64,000 nucleotides of DNA, from contig CM066736.1 of the NCBI GenBank assembly GCA_033961575.1, positions 88,023,352-88,087,351 on the forward strand, given 5' to 3'. Positions 44,995-56,141 of the stretch are shown here, piece by piece. The notes under the pieces are model-generated. The model did no database searches. It saw nothing but the letters and a program-made list of their open reading frames with translations, and was not told the origin of the DNA. Source of the stretch: Aselliscus stoliczkanus. Lineage: Eukaryota > Chordata > Mammalia > Chiroptera > Hipposideridae. Both the position numbers and the translations under genes were made by a program. Positions within the stretch are counted from its first letter, which is position 1, and each line of letters begins with the position of its first letter.

Positions 44995-46053
44995 ATAGTC
45001 CCTTATCTGCAGGAGATACGTTCCAAGATCCTCAGTGGATTCCCAGGTACATTTTTTCTATATAGTAGTACCTCCTTATCTGAAGGCTTGCTTTCCACGG
45101 TTTCGGTTACCTGCAGTCAACTGCAGTCCAGCATTCCAAAAATATTAAATGGGAATTGCAGAAGTAAACAATTTTAAAGTTTTGAATTGCACTCTTTTCT
45201 GAGTAATCTGATGAAATGTCCAGCAGTCCCACTCCATCTCTTCCAGGACATGAATCATCCCTTTGTCCAGTGTATCCATGCTGTATACACGACCTGCCCA
45301 TTAGTCACTTAGTAGCCATTTGGTTATCAGATTGGTTATCATGGTATCACAGTGCTTGTGTTCAAGTAACCCTTTTTGACTTCATAATGGCCCCAAAACA
45401 CAAGAGTAGTGATGCTGACAATTCAGATATACCAAAGAGAAGCCGTGAAGTGTCTCCTTTAAGTGAAAAGGTATTTGTGTATAGGGAAAATCATAGTATA
45501 TGTAGCGTTTGGTCCTATCTGTGGTTTCAGGCATCCACAGGGGTCTTGGAACGCATCTCCACAGGTAAGGGGGAACTATTGTACATACATATGTATGATC
45601 AAGTTTAATTTATAAATTAAGCACAGTAAGAGATTGACAATAATAACTAATAATAGAGTAATTATAACTATACTATAATAAAAGTTATGTGAATATGATA
45701 ATCTCTCAGCAAAACTAGCCTGAATTTCTTTTTCCTTCTTCACAATTTCATGGATAGAAAATTTGTTCTTACCATAGATCTTAGCAATCTCAGCATATGA
45801 TTTTTTTCTTTCCTTATTAGGTTGAAAACTTTTACTTTTTCACTTAAAGGAAGCACTTTTGGCTTTTCTCTTTGGTATATCTGGATTGCCAGCATCACTG
45901 CTCTTGAGCTTTAGGGTCATTATTAAGTAAAATAGGGTTACTTGAACTGTGTGATACCAGGAAAGTCAATCTGATAACCTAGATGGCTACTAAAGTGACT
46001 AATGGGTCACTGAAACAACGGCAAGTGAAGCAGTGGATCAGGGGCGACTACTG
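44995..46053 (-). mobile_element. Tigger/MER2-type pogo element, internally deleted and split
   Basis: Read on the minus strand it begins at CAGTAGTCGCCCCTGATCC (46053), followed by TA, and contains the start of a Tigger transposase frame (ATG at 45918-45920, then PKARAVMLAIQI-like decayed text and 'atatgctgagattgctaag'). It then jumps to the MER2-like right end at 45063-44995. It is interrupted by a second Tigger at 45064-45595. Fossil, no intact frame. Confidence 0.75.
45064..45595 (+). mobile_element. Tigger1-type pogo element nested in another
   Basis: The plus-strand left end GTAGTACCTCCTTATCTGAA lies after TATA and the right end reads GTAAGGGGGAACTATTGTA. It carries the transposase start MAPKHKSSDADNSDIPKRSR (ATG 45387-45389), which continues to about 45470 before a deletion joins it to the right end. 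This is a nonautonomous derivative of a pogo/Tigger DNA transposon, inserted at a TA inside the minus-strand copy. Confidence 0.82.
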
Positions 46054-46059
46054 TACAAG

Positions 46060-46560
46060 AGAATCGGGTGCGTCTCGCCCTTACCAGGAGTGGATAGCGC
46101 TGGTCATTAACTTCTTTACCAGGCTGGGCCAAAAATAGTATCTAATTTTAAGTTTCATTTCTCTGAATACTGGTGTTTATATATATTCCCAAGTTGGTAG
46201 TTAATTTGCAATGCATTTTGCTATATTGGCTATTCACGTTTTTTTAAAAATCAATTAATAAGGGCTTCTTGAAAGTTCTTGCAGGAATTCAGTCAAGAGA
46301 TCTTTTTACTTTCTTTACCATCTTTTGTTTTAAAATATTTTTGTGTAATATGCTAGAAAATTATATTTTTGTATATAATATGTGCATTGCTTGTTTTATA
46401 TACAATATTTACACACCATTTGCCTAATTTTAATGTATTACTCCAACATACATGCGTAATCTCTAACAGGCAATTTGAATACTCTGTTATTGTGGATTGT
46501 TAGAGTCTTGGAATTAAGATTTGGACGTGACTTTGGAAGTATTGCTTGTAAAGTTGTTTT
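46060..46560. other. FCHSD2 intron between Tigger and SINE
   Basis: AT-rich, no exon. Possibly a diverged L1 3' UTR piece at 46150-46300. Confidence 0.35.
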
Positions 46561-46563
46561 TTC

Positions 46564-46985
46564 CTTTTTTTTTTTAAATTGGGGAATTGCGGGGGGACAG
46601 CATTGGGGAATTGGGGAAGGGGAACAGACAAGTTGCTGTCCTTTTGTTCTTCAGTCTAGTTGTGGAGAACGTTGCTTCACTGGCCCATGTTGGTATCATC
46701 ATTAAGCTCTTCCCAGATGAGGCAGATCGGTCGCCGGCCTCTGGATGGTCGCTCACCGCGACTATTGGCAGCTCACGCTGGCTGCTGGCCACTCACTGTA
46801 GCCTATTGCAGCCCACTGCAGCAGGGGCTGCAGCCTACACTGTTGCCGGGGCTCGCAGCGCAGCTCCAGGTGGAGCTGTTGTTAGCTGTAGAGGGCAGTG
46901 TCACTGGCCCTCATATGTGGGATCCGAACCGGGGCTGCTAGCATCCCAAAACCAGCTCTTAACTAACGTGCCACTCGGCCGGCCC
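46564..46985 (-). mobile_element. SINE, A-long type
   Basis: T-run, doubled tail module (GGGGGGACAGCATTGGGGAA), body, and GGCCGGCCC end. Target duplications are not clear. Confidence 0.88.
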
Positions 46986-47470
46986 TAAATCTTTATTTTA
47001 AGAACTATTTTTTTACCTTAAAAATTACCTTGCATATATGCAGAAAAATTAATATGTGCCTGTTTTACTGAATTATAGTTCATATGGAAAATGTCATAGA
47101 AACTTGAGCACTTTTTCTATTGTAGGAAAATGAATAGTAAAGAAGCATGTCTAGGAACTTCTACAACAGTTGCACAGTTTGTGCCCTTGCTAAACTAGGG
47201 TTCAATAGGAAACAGAAATCCAGTCCTGGCTTTTCTCGTCCAGCTGAATGCCTTGTCATAGTTCCTTAGAGAAAGGAGCCCCTTTCACACAGACATGGTT
47301 GCCTTGCCAAGCTATTTCCTGTGGAGTTAACATGTTCTACCAGAGGGGGCGCCTTTTTCTAATTTATCTACTAAAATGGTCTCTGAATCACACAAAGGTG
47401 TCATACAGAATAGTGGCAGGCCCTGAACCTATGGATAGTAACAAATTTGGAAACAGAAAGAGTTACTTGT
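46986..47470. other. FCHSD2 intron, no repeat recognised
   Basis: The open frame 47248-47472 reads through GC-richer sequence but has no domain I recognise and no acceptor or donor pair that fits FCHSD2. Confidence 0.35.
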
Positions 47471-47479
47471 AACTCTCAC

Positions 47480-47880
47480 TGATAAATGTTCTGTGTTCAT
47501 CAGGATAGGCTAATTGCTTTAACCAACGAACCCCCAAATCTCTGAGGCTTAGCAAAATTATTTCTCATTCACTTAACACTTTATTTTAGGAATTTATTGA
47601 ATGACCTTCATGTGATGAGTTAGTGATCCAGGCACCTTTAATCTTGGGCTCCAAGCAGGATTCTTTAGGGCCTCAAGTCCTCTGCTGGATCCTTTGTGTC
47701 TGGTTTGCAGAAGGGGAAGAAGGAAAAGGATTGCACAGCAGAGGTCTTGATGGGCTAGACCTGAATGTAGTACATGTTACTTTTTCTCACATCCCATTGG
47801 TCAGAACTCAGATGATCATATCTAACTGAAGAGGAAGCTGAAAAGATCTCATCAATGTATATGTCCTGAAGAGGAGGAGA
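47480..47880. repeat. Old interspersed repeat, family unnamed
   Basis: 'aggataggctaattgctttaa', 'caaatctctgaggcttagc', 'cacatcccattggtcagaac' and 'gaagaggaagctgaaaag' match a mammalian medium-reiterated repeat pattern that I cannot name with certainty. Confidence 0.45.
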
Positions 47881-47948
47881 ACATGGATACCAGTAAAGCT
47901 AGCAGCTTCTGACACATTTTTTTTTATTTAAAAAAATACAGAAATACT

Positions 47949-48161
47949 GGGGGTGCCAAAAAATGTATGCAAGTGGACACTTTGGTCAGTGTTGCTCAGG
48001 CAGTAGTTCGCCGTACTCAGAAGTGCCTGGACGCTGATGGTAACCACTTTTAATTGAAGAAGTCAAATGTGATTTGTATTCATCTTTTGCTATTAGTATT
48101 ACAATTTCAATACAATTTTCTCTTAAAATGCATATACATTTTTTTGGCACCCTCTAGATTT
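47949..48161 (+). mobile_element. ~213-bp nonautonomous DNA element (GGTGCC-end family)
   Basis: Left GGGGGTGCCAAAAAATGTAT, right ATTTTTTTGGCACCCTC, with TA a few bases outside each end. The interior ('cagtagttcgccgtactcag', 'caaatgtgatttgtattc') is the reverse complement of 21272-21503. No coding capacity. Confidence 0.8.
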
Positions 48162-48501
48162 TTTTAAATCTGAAAATATTATTTTATCTATGTGTACCCT
48201 AGGTTAGTGTTTTAAGAGAACAATAAAAGTTGTATGTAATTTAGCTGATTAATTCTTTTAATTACATAAATGGTTGGTAGATCTGGTAACCAAGATAGGA
48301 AGGAGCAATTAAACAAATAGAAAATATAAATTATATATTACTTGGCAGGTTGCCCAGAAAACTGGACAGAGTGATGAATACTTGCTTCTGAAAACTAATA
48401 ATATTTGCATTCACTCCTGAATAGAACATTTTAGTGATTTAATCTGTAATGTAGAGAAGTAAAATTTGATATAAATGTTAAATATTAATCTGCACCTTTT
48501 T

Positions 48502-48963
48502 TTTTTTAAGATTTTTTTATTGGGGAATTGAGGGAGGGGAATAGCATTGGGGAATTGGGGAAGGGGAATAGACAAGTTGCTGTCCTTTTGTTCTTCAGTC
48601 TAGTTGTGGAGGACATCGCTTCACTGGCCCATGTTGGTATTATCATTGCGCTCTTCCCAGGTGAGGCAGTCATTCGGCAGCCGTTGGACAGCCGCTCACG
48701 GTGGCTCACAGCAGCTCACGCTGGCTGCCAGCCACTCAACGGTAGCTCATGGCAGCCCACTGCAGCAGGGCCTGCAGTCTACGCCATCTGTGGCAACTCA
48801 CAGCAGCCCAGCTCCAGGTCGAGCTGTTGTTCACCATCTTAGCTGTAGAGGGCGCAGCGTCATTGGCTCTAATGTGGGATCCAAACCGCGGCCCTGCTGC
48901 TCAGAGCTGGTGTCCAACTCTTGGTTAAGCCAACTCTTAACCAATGCGCCACTCGGCCGGCCC
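48502..48963 (-). mobile_element. SINE, A-long type, variant head
   Basis: Doubled tail module, body, then a head in which TGTAGAGGGCGCAGCGTCAT and a CTGCTGCTCAGAGCTGGTGT segment replace the usual text, ending GGCCGGCCC. Flanked by CTGCACCTTTTT. It resembles the 29324-29758 copy, which suggests a distinct subfamily. Confidence 0.88.
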
Positions 48964-49267
48964 TGCTGCACCTTTTTAAAGGTTTATTTTACTAGCCTAT
49001 ATTCTTTAATTTCTCAAGAGTTATTATTATAAGATGATCCTTTTTTTTTCTTTTTTTATCCTGTATTTTATTTGTATTTTTTTGTTGTAAATTTCTGTAT
49101 ACAATTTTTTAAATGTTTCAGGTGTACAAAATAGGGCAATAGTTATACTTTTTACCCCTCACAAAGTGACAACCCTCCTCTCTCCATCTATTGCCACCCC
49201 GATATCATACATATCTATTACAATTCCATTGACTCCACTCCCCACACTATACATCACGTCCCGTGAC

Positions 49268-49301
<34 letters not shown>

Positions 49302-49330
49302 TATATGTGTATATATATATATATATATAA
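49268..49330. repeat. (TA)n with TG interruptions
   Basis: About 30 TA/TG units. A self-complementary tract likely to vary in length. Confidence 0.9.
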
Positions 49331-49654
49331 AATTATAGTTGACATACAATATTATTCAATATCAGCTTCAGAGATACAGTGCAGCTGTCAGGTCTCTACA
49401 CCGTCCATGAAGTGGTCTCCCTAACAAGCCATGTGCGTCTGACACCCTACAAAATATTTACAACATTATTAATTATATTCCCCAAACTGCCTATCATATC
49501 CTTTTGGCAATATTGTAGTTACCTATTTATGCTGTCTAATCCCTTCCCCTTCTCCCTCATCTCCACCCTGCTCCCATCTAGCAACCATCAGTTTTTCCTC
49601 TATATCTATGAGACTATTTCTGTTTACTTTGTTCATTCATTTATTTAGTTCTTT

Positions 49655-49757
49655 CTTTTTTTTGAGGGCAGTGTCACTGGCCCTCATAAGTGGGACCCGA
49701 ACCGGGGCCGCTGGCCTCCCAAGCCAGCACTTAACCGCCACACCACTCAGCCGGCCC
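49655..49757 (-). mobile_element. SINE, A-short type
   Basis: T-run then the complete reversed element to GCCGGCCC. The perfect 13-bp duplication TATTTAGTTCTTT lies at 49642-49654 and 49758-49770 inside the L1. Confidence 0.93.
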
Positions 49758-49920
49758 TATTTAGTTCTTTAGATTCCACATATAAGTGAGATCATATGGT
49801 ATTTGTCTTTCTCCGACTGACTTATTTCACTTAACATAATAGTCTCTAGGTCCATCCATATTGTTGCAAATGGTAAGATTTCATTCTTCTTTATGGCCAA
49901 GTAATACTCCATTATATAAA

Positions 49921-50140
49921 CGGACCACAGTTTCTTAATCCAGTCATCTACCGATGGGCACTTTGGTTGTTTCCAAGTCTTGACTATTGTAAATAGCGCT
50001 GCAGTAAACATAGGGGTGCATATATTTTTTCGGACCACAGTTTCTTAATCCAGTCATCTACTGATGGGCACTTTGGTTGTGTCCAAGTCTTGACTATTGT
50101 AAATAGCGCTGCAGTAAACATATGGGTGCATATATTTTTT
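49921..50140. repeat. Direct tandem duplication, 2 x 110 bp
   Basis: CGGACCACAGTTTCTTAATC begins both units (49921 and 50031). The units differ at about three positions (ACCG/ACTG, GTTTCC/GTGTCC, TAGGGG/TATGGG). It is a local duplication within the L1 3' region. Confidence 0.93.
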
Positions 50141-50599
50141 CGAATTAGCGTCTTGGGTTTCTCTGGAAGGACGATCCTTTAAACTGATTCATGTAATCTT
50201 GTGATTTGGTACTGTTGTGTTAGTTATCTTCTTAGTTCATTAAGCTCTTGCTGAATACCTGCTATGTATATACTAATGGAATAAAGGAAGTGCGAAAATA
50301 CCATAATTGGGAAATAGGATTCTTCCCATTTAACATATTAGTATAAATGTATATGCATAAGTTTATTTAAGCTCTAATGATTTGATAGTCCAGTCATGTA
50401 AGGCATTTTTTAAGATTGTGAAGCATAATAGAAGTAAATTAAAAATGCCAGGAATACAAATGTACCCTAAATATGTAATTATGAAGGAAATTCCCATTAA
50501 CTACCATCTAAGTAAAGAAACAGAAAATTTCCAGCACCCTAGAAACTCTGTGTGTCCTTTTCTTTTTTTACTGTACCCTCTTTAATTGCTTCCAGAGGT

Positions 50600-51740
50600 A
50601 ACTACTACACTGACATTTAATAATCATTGCTTTTTTTAATAGCTGTGTATGCATCCTTAAAGAATATAGTGTAGTTAATCACATTTTCAAACCTTATGCA
50701 ACTGGAATCACACTGAATTGAGTCTTATGAGTATGTCATTTATTGTCATGTTTATGACGATTCAGGCTATGTTATCCTGTGTTGCTGTAATTTGTTCATT
50801 TTCATTCCTGTATAGTTTTCTATTGTGTGTATATACTACAATTTATCCTTTCTACTGTTGATATACATTTGAGTTTCCATTTAGTGTTTTTTATGAAAAA
50901 TATTGCTATGATCATTTATGTACATGTCTCCTGTTGCACATATGCATGAATTTTTATATGTCATATATTAGGAATAGAATTGCTGAATCATAGGATTAAA
51001 TAGTCTTAAATTTTACTAGACTATTTTATTGTTAGCACGTTTAATATTTTCAGATTAACTATTTATTTGCCAATCTGGTGGGTCTGAAATGGTATCATTT
51101 GTTTTATTTGCATTTTCCTTATTAATGAAATTGAAAACCTTTTTAAATGTTTTTGTTTTTTTGTTGTTTTGTTTTTTAGATTTTATTGGGGAATTGGGGA
51201 ATTAGGGAAGAGGAACAGGTTGGGGAATTGGGGAAGGGGAATAGCCAAGTTGTTGGCCTTCAGTCTTGTTGTGGAGGGGGCAGCTAGCTTAGCTCCAAGT
51301 CCAGTTGCGATCTGGCCACCCGTCGTCAGCTCGGCTCAAGGTGCCAAGGTCAGTCTTAGTTGTGGGTGGGCATAGCCCACCATTGAACAGGCAGTCTTAT
51401 TGTTAGGAGCATGTGCTCTCACCAACTGAGCCATCCTGTTACCTGTTGGCAGCTCAGCGGCAGCTCAGCTTGGGCGGAGCTCACTGGCCCTTATGGGAAT
51501 AGTATCGATGACCATGTTGCTCAGAGCTTGCGCCCTTAACCAACTGAGCCACTGGACCGACCCCATAAATGTTTTTGACATTTGGTTTTATCCACTTTTG
51601 TGAAGACCCTTTTCAAGTATTTAACCTTTTTTCCATTAATTTGTATTTCTTTTTATTATTTATAGGAGTTCTGTATATATTTGAAATAAAAGACTTACTA
51701 ATGTGGGTTAAAATATCTTCTATTGTGTGTATTTTGGTTT
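50600..51740 (-). mobile_element. LINE-1 3' region, antisense, split by SINEs
   Basis: 'cttatgcaactggaatcac', 'aatagaattgctgaatcata' and 'gtattttcc'-type L1 text. Broken by the B-long SINE at 51156-51563 and continuing to the A-long SINE at 51751. Confidence 0.65.
51156..51563 (-). mobile_element. SINE, B-long type (two tRNA-like units)
   Basis: Reversed tail with a doubled module (GGGGAATTGGGGAATTAGGG, then GGTTGGGGAATTGGGG), CAGTCTTGTTGTGGAGGGGG, a second tRNA-like unit with AACTGAGCCATCCTGTTACC, and the B head. AAATGTTTTTG flanks at 51145-51155 and 51567-51577. Confidence 0.88.
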
Positions 51741-51750
51741 TATTATTATT

Positions 51751-52187
51751 TTTTTTTTTTTATTGGGGAATTGGCAGAGGGGAACAGCGTTGGGAAATCG
51801 GGGAAGGGAAACAGACAAGTTGCTGTCTTTTTTTGTTCTTCAGTTTAGTTGCGGAGGATGTTGCTTCACTGTTGGTATCGTCATTGCGCTCTTCCCGGAT
51901 GAGGCAGATCGGTCGCCGGCCTCTGGATGTCGCTCACCGCAGCTATTGGCAGCTCACTCTTGGCTGCCAGCCGCTCACGCTGGCTGCGGGCCACTCACTG
52001 TAGCCTATGGCAGCCCACTGCAGCAGGGGCTGCAGCCCACACCATCACCGGGGCTCGCACAGCCCAGCTCCAGGTGGAGCTGTTGTTAGCTGTAGAGGGC
52101 AGTGTCACTGGCCCTCATGTGGGATCCGAACCGGGGCCGCTGGCATCCCAAAACCAGCGCTTAACCAATGTGCCACTCGGCCGGCCC
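51751..52187 (-). mobile_element. SINE, A-long type
   Basis: Doubled tail module, body, head to GGCCGGCCC. The perfect duplication TGGTTTTATTATT lies at 51735-51747 and 52188-52200. Confidence 0.92.
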
Positions 52188-52199
52188 TGGTTTTATTAT

Positions 52200-52723
52200 T
52201 TTTAATTCACTCTTGGAATAGTTGTGAAGAACTATGAAGGGTCTGAGATTTTACCCTCCTTGCAAGCTAAGACATTTCCTGGATTGTGGAATAAGAAACA
52301 AGATCCATAGTCAAACACAAAGGACTTAATTACTCATGGCAATAGCAATAGCCAGAGTGACAATATTTGGTTGTTGGCTGTCTAAGTCCCAGTTTCCATA
52401 GGGCAATGCAAAGAGGGCCAAATGCCACAGTGGGTTGCAGTGGGATGCGTTATAGGAGAGGAACCCTTAGTTTAGGGAACCTCAGTCTTTTAAAATGGAC
52501 AGTAAACAAATCTGACGATTGTCCTGGAGAGAGCCATTATCTTTATTGTGCTGGACAGTACCGACATCTGCCTTTTGTTGCATAGGGAGACACTATTCCC
52601 ATCCTTCAATGCTGTTTGTTATACAGACATCCTTGAGGAGGTAGTTTGGAATAAAGGCAGTCAGTCATTGCCTCTGCTTACAAGACATACAGAAATGCAA
52701 GAGATCCATGGTTCCTTTTAATA
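52200..52723. other. FCHSD2 intron, no repeat recognised
   Basis: GC-moderate segment with 'tccctggattgtggaataag'-style sequence that may be an old LTR. The open frame 52367-52585 has no recognisable domain. Confidence 0.35.
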
Positions 52724-52739
52724 AAGAGAGGCATCTTTT

Positions 52740-53198
52740 TTCTTTTTTTTTTTTTAAAGATTTTATTGGGGAATTGGGGGAGGGGAAAAGCATTGGGGAA
52801 TCGGGGAAGGGGAACAGACAAGTTGCTGTCTTTTTGTTCTTCAGTCTAGTTGCGGAGGATGTTGCTTCACTGCCCCATGTTGGTATCGTCATTGCGCCCT
52901 TCCCAGATAAGGCAGATTGGTCACTGGCCTCTGGATGGTCGCTCACTACCGCTATTGGCGGCTCATGCTGGCTGCCAGCTGCTCACGCTGGCTGCCGGCC
53001 ACTCACTGTAGCCTGTGGCAGCCCACTGCAGCAGGGGCTGCAGTCTACACCATTGCCGGGGCTGGCACAGCCCAGCTCCAGGTGGAGCTGTTGTTAGCGG
53101 TAGAGGACAGTGTCACTGGCCCTCATATGTGGGATCTGAACCGGGGCCACTGGCATCCCAAAACCAGCTCTTAACCGATGCGCCACTCGGCTGGCCCA
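52740..53198 (-). mobile_element. SINE, A-long type
   Basis: Doubled tail module (GGGGAAAAGCATTGGGGAAT), complete body and head. The perfect 16-bp duplication AAGAGAGGCATCTTTT lies at 52724-52739 and 53199-53214. Confidence 0.93.
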
Positions 53199-53322
53199 AG
53201 AGAGGCATCTTTTAATAAGCAGAAGTTCTTCATTTTAATATAATAGAATTTATTAATATTTTGCTTTATGGTTATTTTCCATTATACCAAAGATATAGTA
53301 TTTAGAGCTGTATAGTATTTTA

Positions 53323-54813
53323 TATATTTATTTATTTATTTATGATATATATCTTTATTTTATTTATTTTTTATACTTCATTTTATCATTTGATATTATT
53401 TTATATTAATTTCAAGTGTATAGCATTGTGGTGAGATTTATGGAGTGATCCCCCTTGACTAGCCTAGTACCCTCCTGGCACAATGTATAGTTTATACCAT
53501 ATTATTGACTATATATTCTCTATGCTTTTCTTTATACCCTCATGACTATTTTGTAACTACTGATTTGTACTTCTTAATCCCTTCACCTTTTCCATCCTGT
53601 CTCCACACACCCCCACACTATCACCCCGATAAATCTAGTACCCATTTGACACCATACATAGTTATTACAATATTATTGACTATATTCCTTATGCTATACC
53701 CTACATCCCCATGACTACTGTGTAACAACAAATTTGTACTTCTTAATCCATTTCCCTTTTTCACTCATCGCCAACCCTCCCCCCATTCCTAATCTGGCAA
53801 CCATCAAAATGTTCTCTATATCTATGAGTTTGATTCTGTTTTGTTTGTTCATTTTGTTCTTTAGATTGACATGTAAGCAAAATCATATTGCATCTGTCTT
53901 TCTCTGTCTGACATACTCTACTTAGCTTAATACCTTCCGGGTCCATCCATGCTGCCCCAAATGGCAAAAACCCTTTCCCATCCATGGCCAAGCAATATTC
54001 CATTATATATATGTACCACCTGTTCTTTATCCATTCCCCTGTCGATGGACACTCAGGCTGCTTCCACATCTTGGCTATTAAAAACAATGCTGCAATGAAC
54101 ATACGGTAGCATTATCCCCTTGAACTAGCATTTTGGGTTTCTTTGGATTAAATACCCAGATGTGGGATTACTGGATCCTTCTTTGTCTCTTGTTATAGCC
54201 TTTATTTAAAGTGTATTTTGTTTGGTTATAAGTATTGCTACCTCAACTTTTTTTGTTTGTTTCCATTTTCATGAAATATCTTTTTCCCATCCCTTTACTT
54301 TCAGTCTGTGTGTGCCTTTCAAACTGAAATGAGTCTCTTGTAGGCAGCATATATAAAGGTCTTATTTTCTTATCCATTCACCCTATCTTTTGATTAGAGC
54401 ATTTAATCCATTTACATTTTAAGTCATTGTTGATAGATACAGTTATTGCTATTTTGTTATTCATATTTTTTTTTTTTAAGGGCAGTGCCATTGGCCCTCA
54501 TATGTGGGACCCGAATCGTGGCTGCTGGCGTCCTAAGCCAGCGCTCAACCACCGCACCACTCGCCCGGCCCTATCCCTCCCAATTTTTAATGGTCACATG
54601 CAGTTGTGGGACCAACCCATTCCATGTCTCTGCCCTTTCTACCAGTCTTGAGGTGGCTTCTTCTGTATGTCCTTAATTGTAGGGCCTCGGTTTAGCAAAA
54701 TTTCAGGCGATTCTCAGTGATAGTTGTTCTATAGTTTAGTTGTAGTTGATGTGGTCCTGAGAGGAAGTGAGCGCAGCATTTACTTACTCTGCCATCTTCA
54801 TCGGAAATCTCTA
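53323..54813 (-). mobile_element. Younger LINE-1 insertion nested in an older one
   Basis: About 1.5 kb of reverse L1: 3' UTR with 'atttcaagtgtatagcattg' and two related 'catcaccccgat'-type segments, then ORF2-like text near 54220-54420, ending TCTGCCATCTTCATCGG. The 12-bp duplication TATAGTATTTTA lies at 53311-53322 and 54814-54825. An A-short SINE sits at 54465-54571. Too short and broken to be active. Confidence 0.82.
54465..54571 (-). mobile_element. SINE, A-short type
   Basis: T14, then GGGCAGTGCCATTGGCCC to CGCCCGGCCC. Several substitutions (GAATCGTGGC, CGCTCAACC). Confidence 0.9.
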
Positions 54814-55424
54814 TATAGTATTTTAGATTCATAATTTATCGGAAATCGATTTAGCATATAGTATGAAGTAGAGGTCTAGTTTCAGTTTTACAAATAGGGA
54901 TACCCAGTTGTGCTAACATCACTGATTGAAGTTAGCCCTTTTTGTATTAATCTACAGAGCCACTTTTGCCGTATATGTCTGTGCATCTATTTCTAGGATC
55001 TTTTTTTCTGTTTTATTATTCTTTCATCCTTATCCAAATACTATACTGTCTTAATTCATACAGCTTTCCAGTAAATTTTGATATCTCATATAGCAAGTCC
55101 TTAAATATTGTTCTATGTTTTGACTATCCTTGGTCCTTTGTCTTTCATACAAATTTTAGAATCACATGTCAAGTTTTGCCAAAAGACCAGTTAGCATTTT
55201 AGTTGATTACATTTATTTATAGATAAGTTGGGAAGGAACTGACAACTCTATAAAATGAGATGTCTAATCAATTAACTTGGCATGTCTCTCCATTTTTAGG
55301 TATTATTTAATATCTTTCAATAAAAAATTTTTATAATTTTTCTTAGAGAGTTTGAAGAGTTTTGTTAAATGTAATCCTAGATACTTAATGTGTTTTTTGT
55401 TACAGTAAGAATACAATCTCTTAT

Positions 55425-55645
55425 CTGAAACCCTTTAAGCCAGATGTATATAAGAATTCAAAACATGGATTTTAGAAAGGTTATGCAGTGCATATACCAT
55501 ATATTATATCCCCCATGGTGTCTGAGACATAAAAACTAAATAATTTTATTTCAGTTCAGGGCAGGTTTTGCTGACAAATGTGTTACAGATAAACTTTGTC
55601 TTCACATCATCTGACGTTTTGGAATTGTGGACCTTTATTGTAATT
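55425..55645 (-). repeat. Possible Tigger-related fragment
   Basis: 'caatctcttatctgaaaccc', 'tatatcccccatggtgtctg' and 'ttgctgacaaatgtgttac' resemble an old pogo-derived repeat whose ends read 'ccttatccgaaatg'. Weak. Confidence 0.35.
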
Positions 55646-55663
55646 GATGTTTTAAGAAATTCA

Positions 55664-55814
55664 TTTTTTTTTTTTTTTTTTTTTAGCTGAGCCATCCTGC
55701 CACCTGTTGGCAGCTCAGCAGCAGCTCAGCTCAGGCTGGGCATTGAACTGTTGTTCAGAGCTCAGCTCGCACTCTTGAGCGAGCTCTTAGCCAACTGAGC
55801 CACTCGGCCGGCCC
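55664..55814 (-). mobile_element. SINE, B-short type
   Basis: T20, AGCTGAGCCATCCTGCCACC through CTCTTGAGCGAGCTCTTAGC to GGCCGGCCC. AAGAAATT flanks at 55654-55661 and 55815-55822. Confidence 0.9.
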
Positions 55815-56141
55815 AAGAAATTAACCTTTTAACTTTTGATCATATGTAGTGTTTTGAATTTTAATTTTGTATTTAGCAGTGTGCCGCACATTTTTATTTC
55901 TAATAATTTATCTTTAAAATATTCCCTATGCATAATAATGTTATCTGAGAATGATAGCAGTTTTGTTTCTCTCTAATTCTGATACAAACAGTCCTCACTT
56001 TGTATGCTAGTGCAGAATTGTGTGGAATGACTATGGAAGCTGAAACTGTGCAAAGTGATCATAGTGGAAAAATTACAATTCTGTGATTTTAAAACATCTT
56101 TGTCAAAAAAATTTCACTGTCATTAATAATTATTAAAAATG

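Larger units (their letters stand above)
49060..50190 (-). mobile_element. LINE-1 3' UTR, antisense, with SINE and tandem duplication
   Basis: Reverse young-type L1 3' UTR: 'tttcaggtgtacaaaatagg', 'caaagtgacaaccctcctc', 'ccatccatattgttgcaaat'. Includes a (TA)n tract (49268-49330), a SINE (49655-49757) and a 110-bp tandem duplication (49921-50140). Confidence 0.8.
53230..55420 (-). mobile_element. LINE-1 fragment, antisense, host of a younger L1
   Basis: Reverse L1 ORF2-end text on the left (to 53322) resumes at 54814 ('agtatgaagtagaggtctag', 'cagttgtgctaacatcact', 'aattttagaatcacatgtc'). The interruption is the L1 at 53323-54813. Confidence 0.7.

Noticed and set aside
46587..46988. Recurrent ~100-residue minus- or plus-strand open frames rich in Trp, Ala and Ser (also at 11412, 34927, 51727, 52708, 63274).
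   Set aside because: The same frame appears wherever an A-long SINE occurs; it is the reversed SINE body, with no start context or domain. Similarity between them reflects repeat copies, not a protein family.
49268..49330. Replication origin or structured RNA in the (TA)n tract.
   Set aside because: A simple microsatellite within an L1 tail; no other supporting signal.
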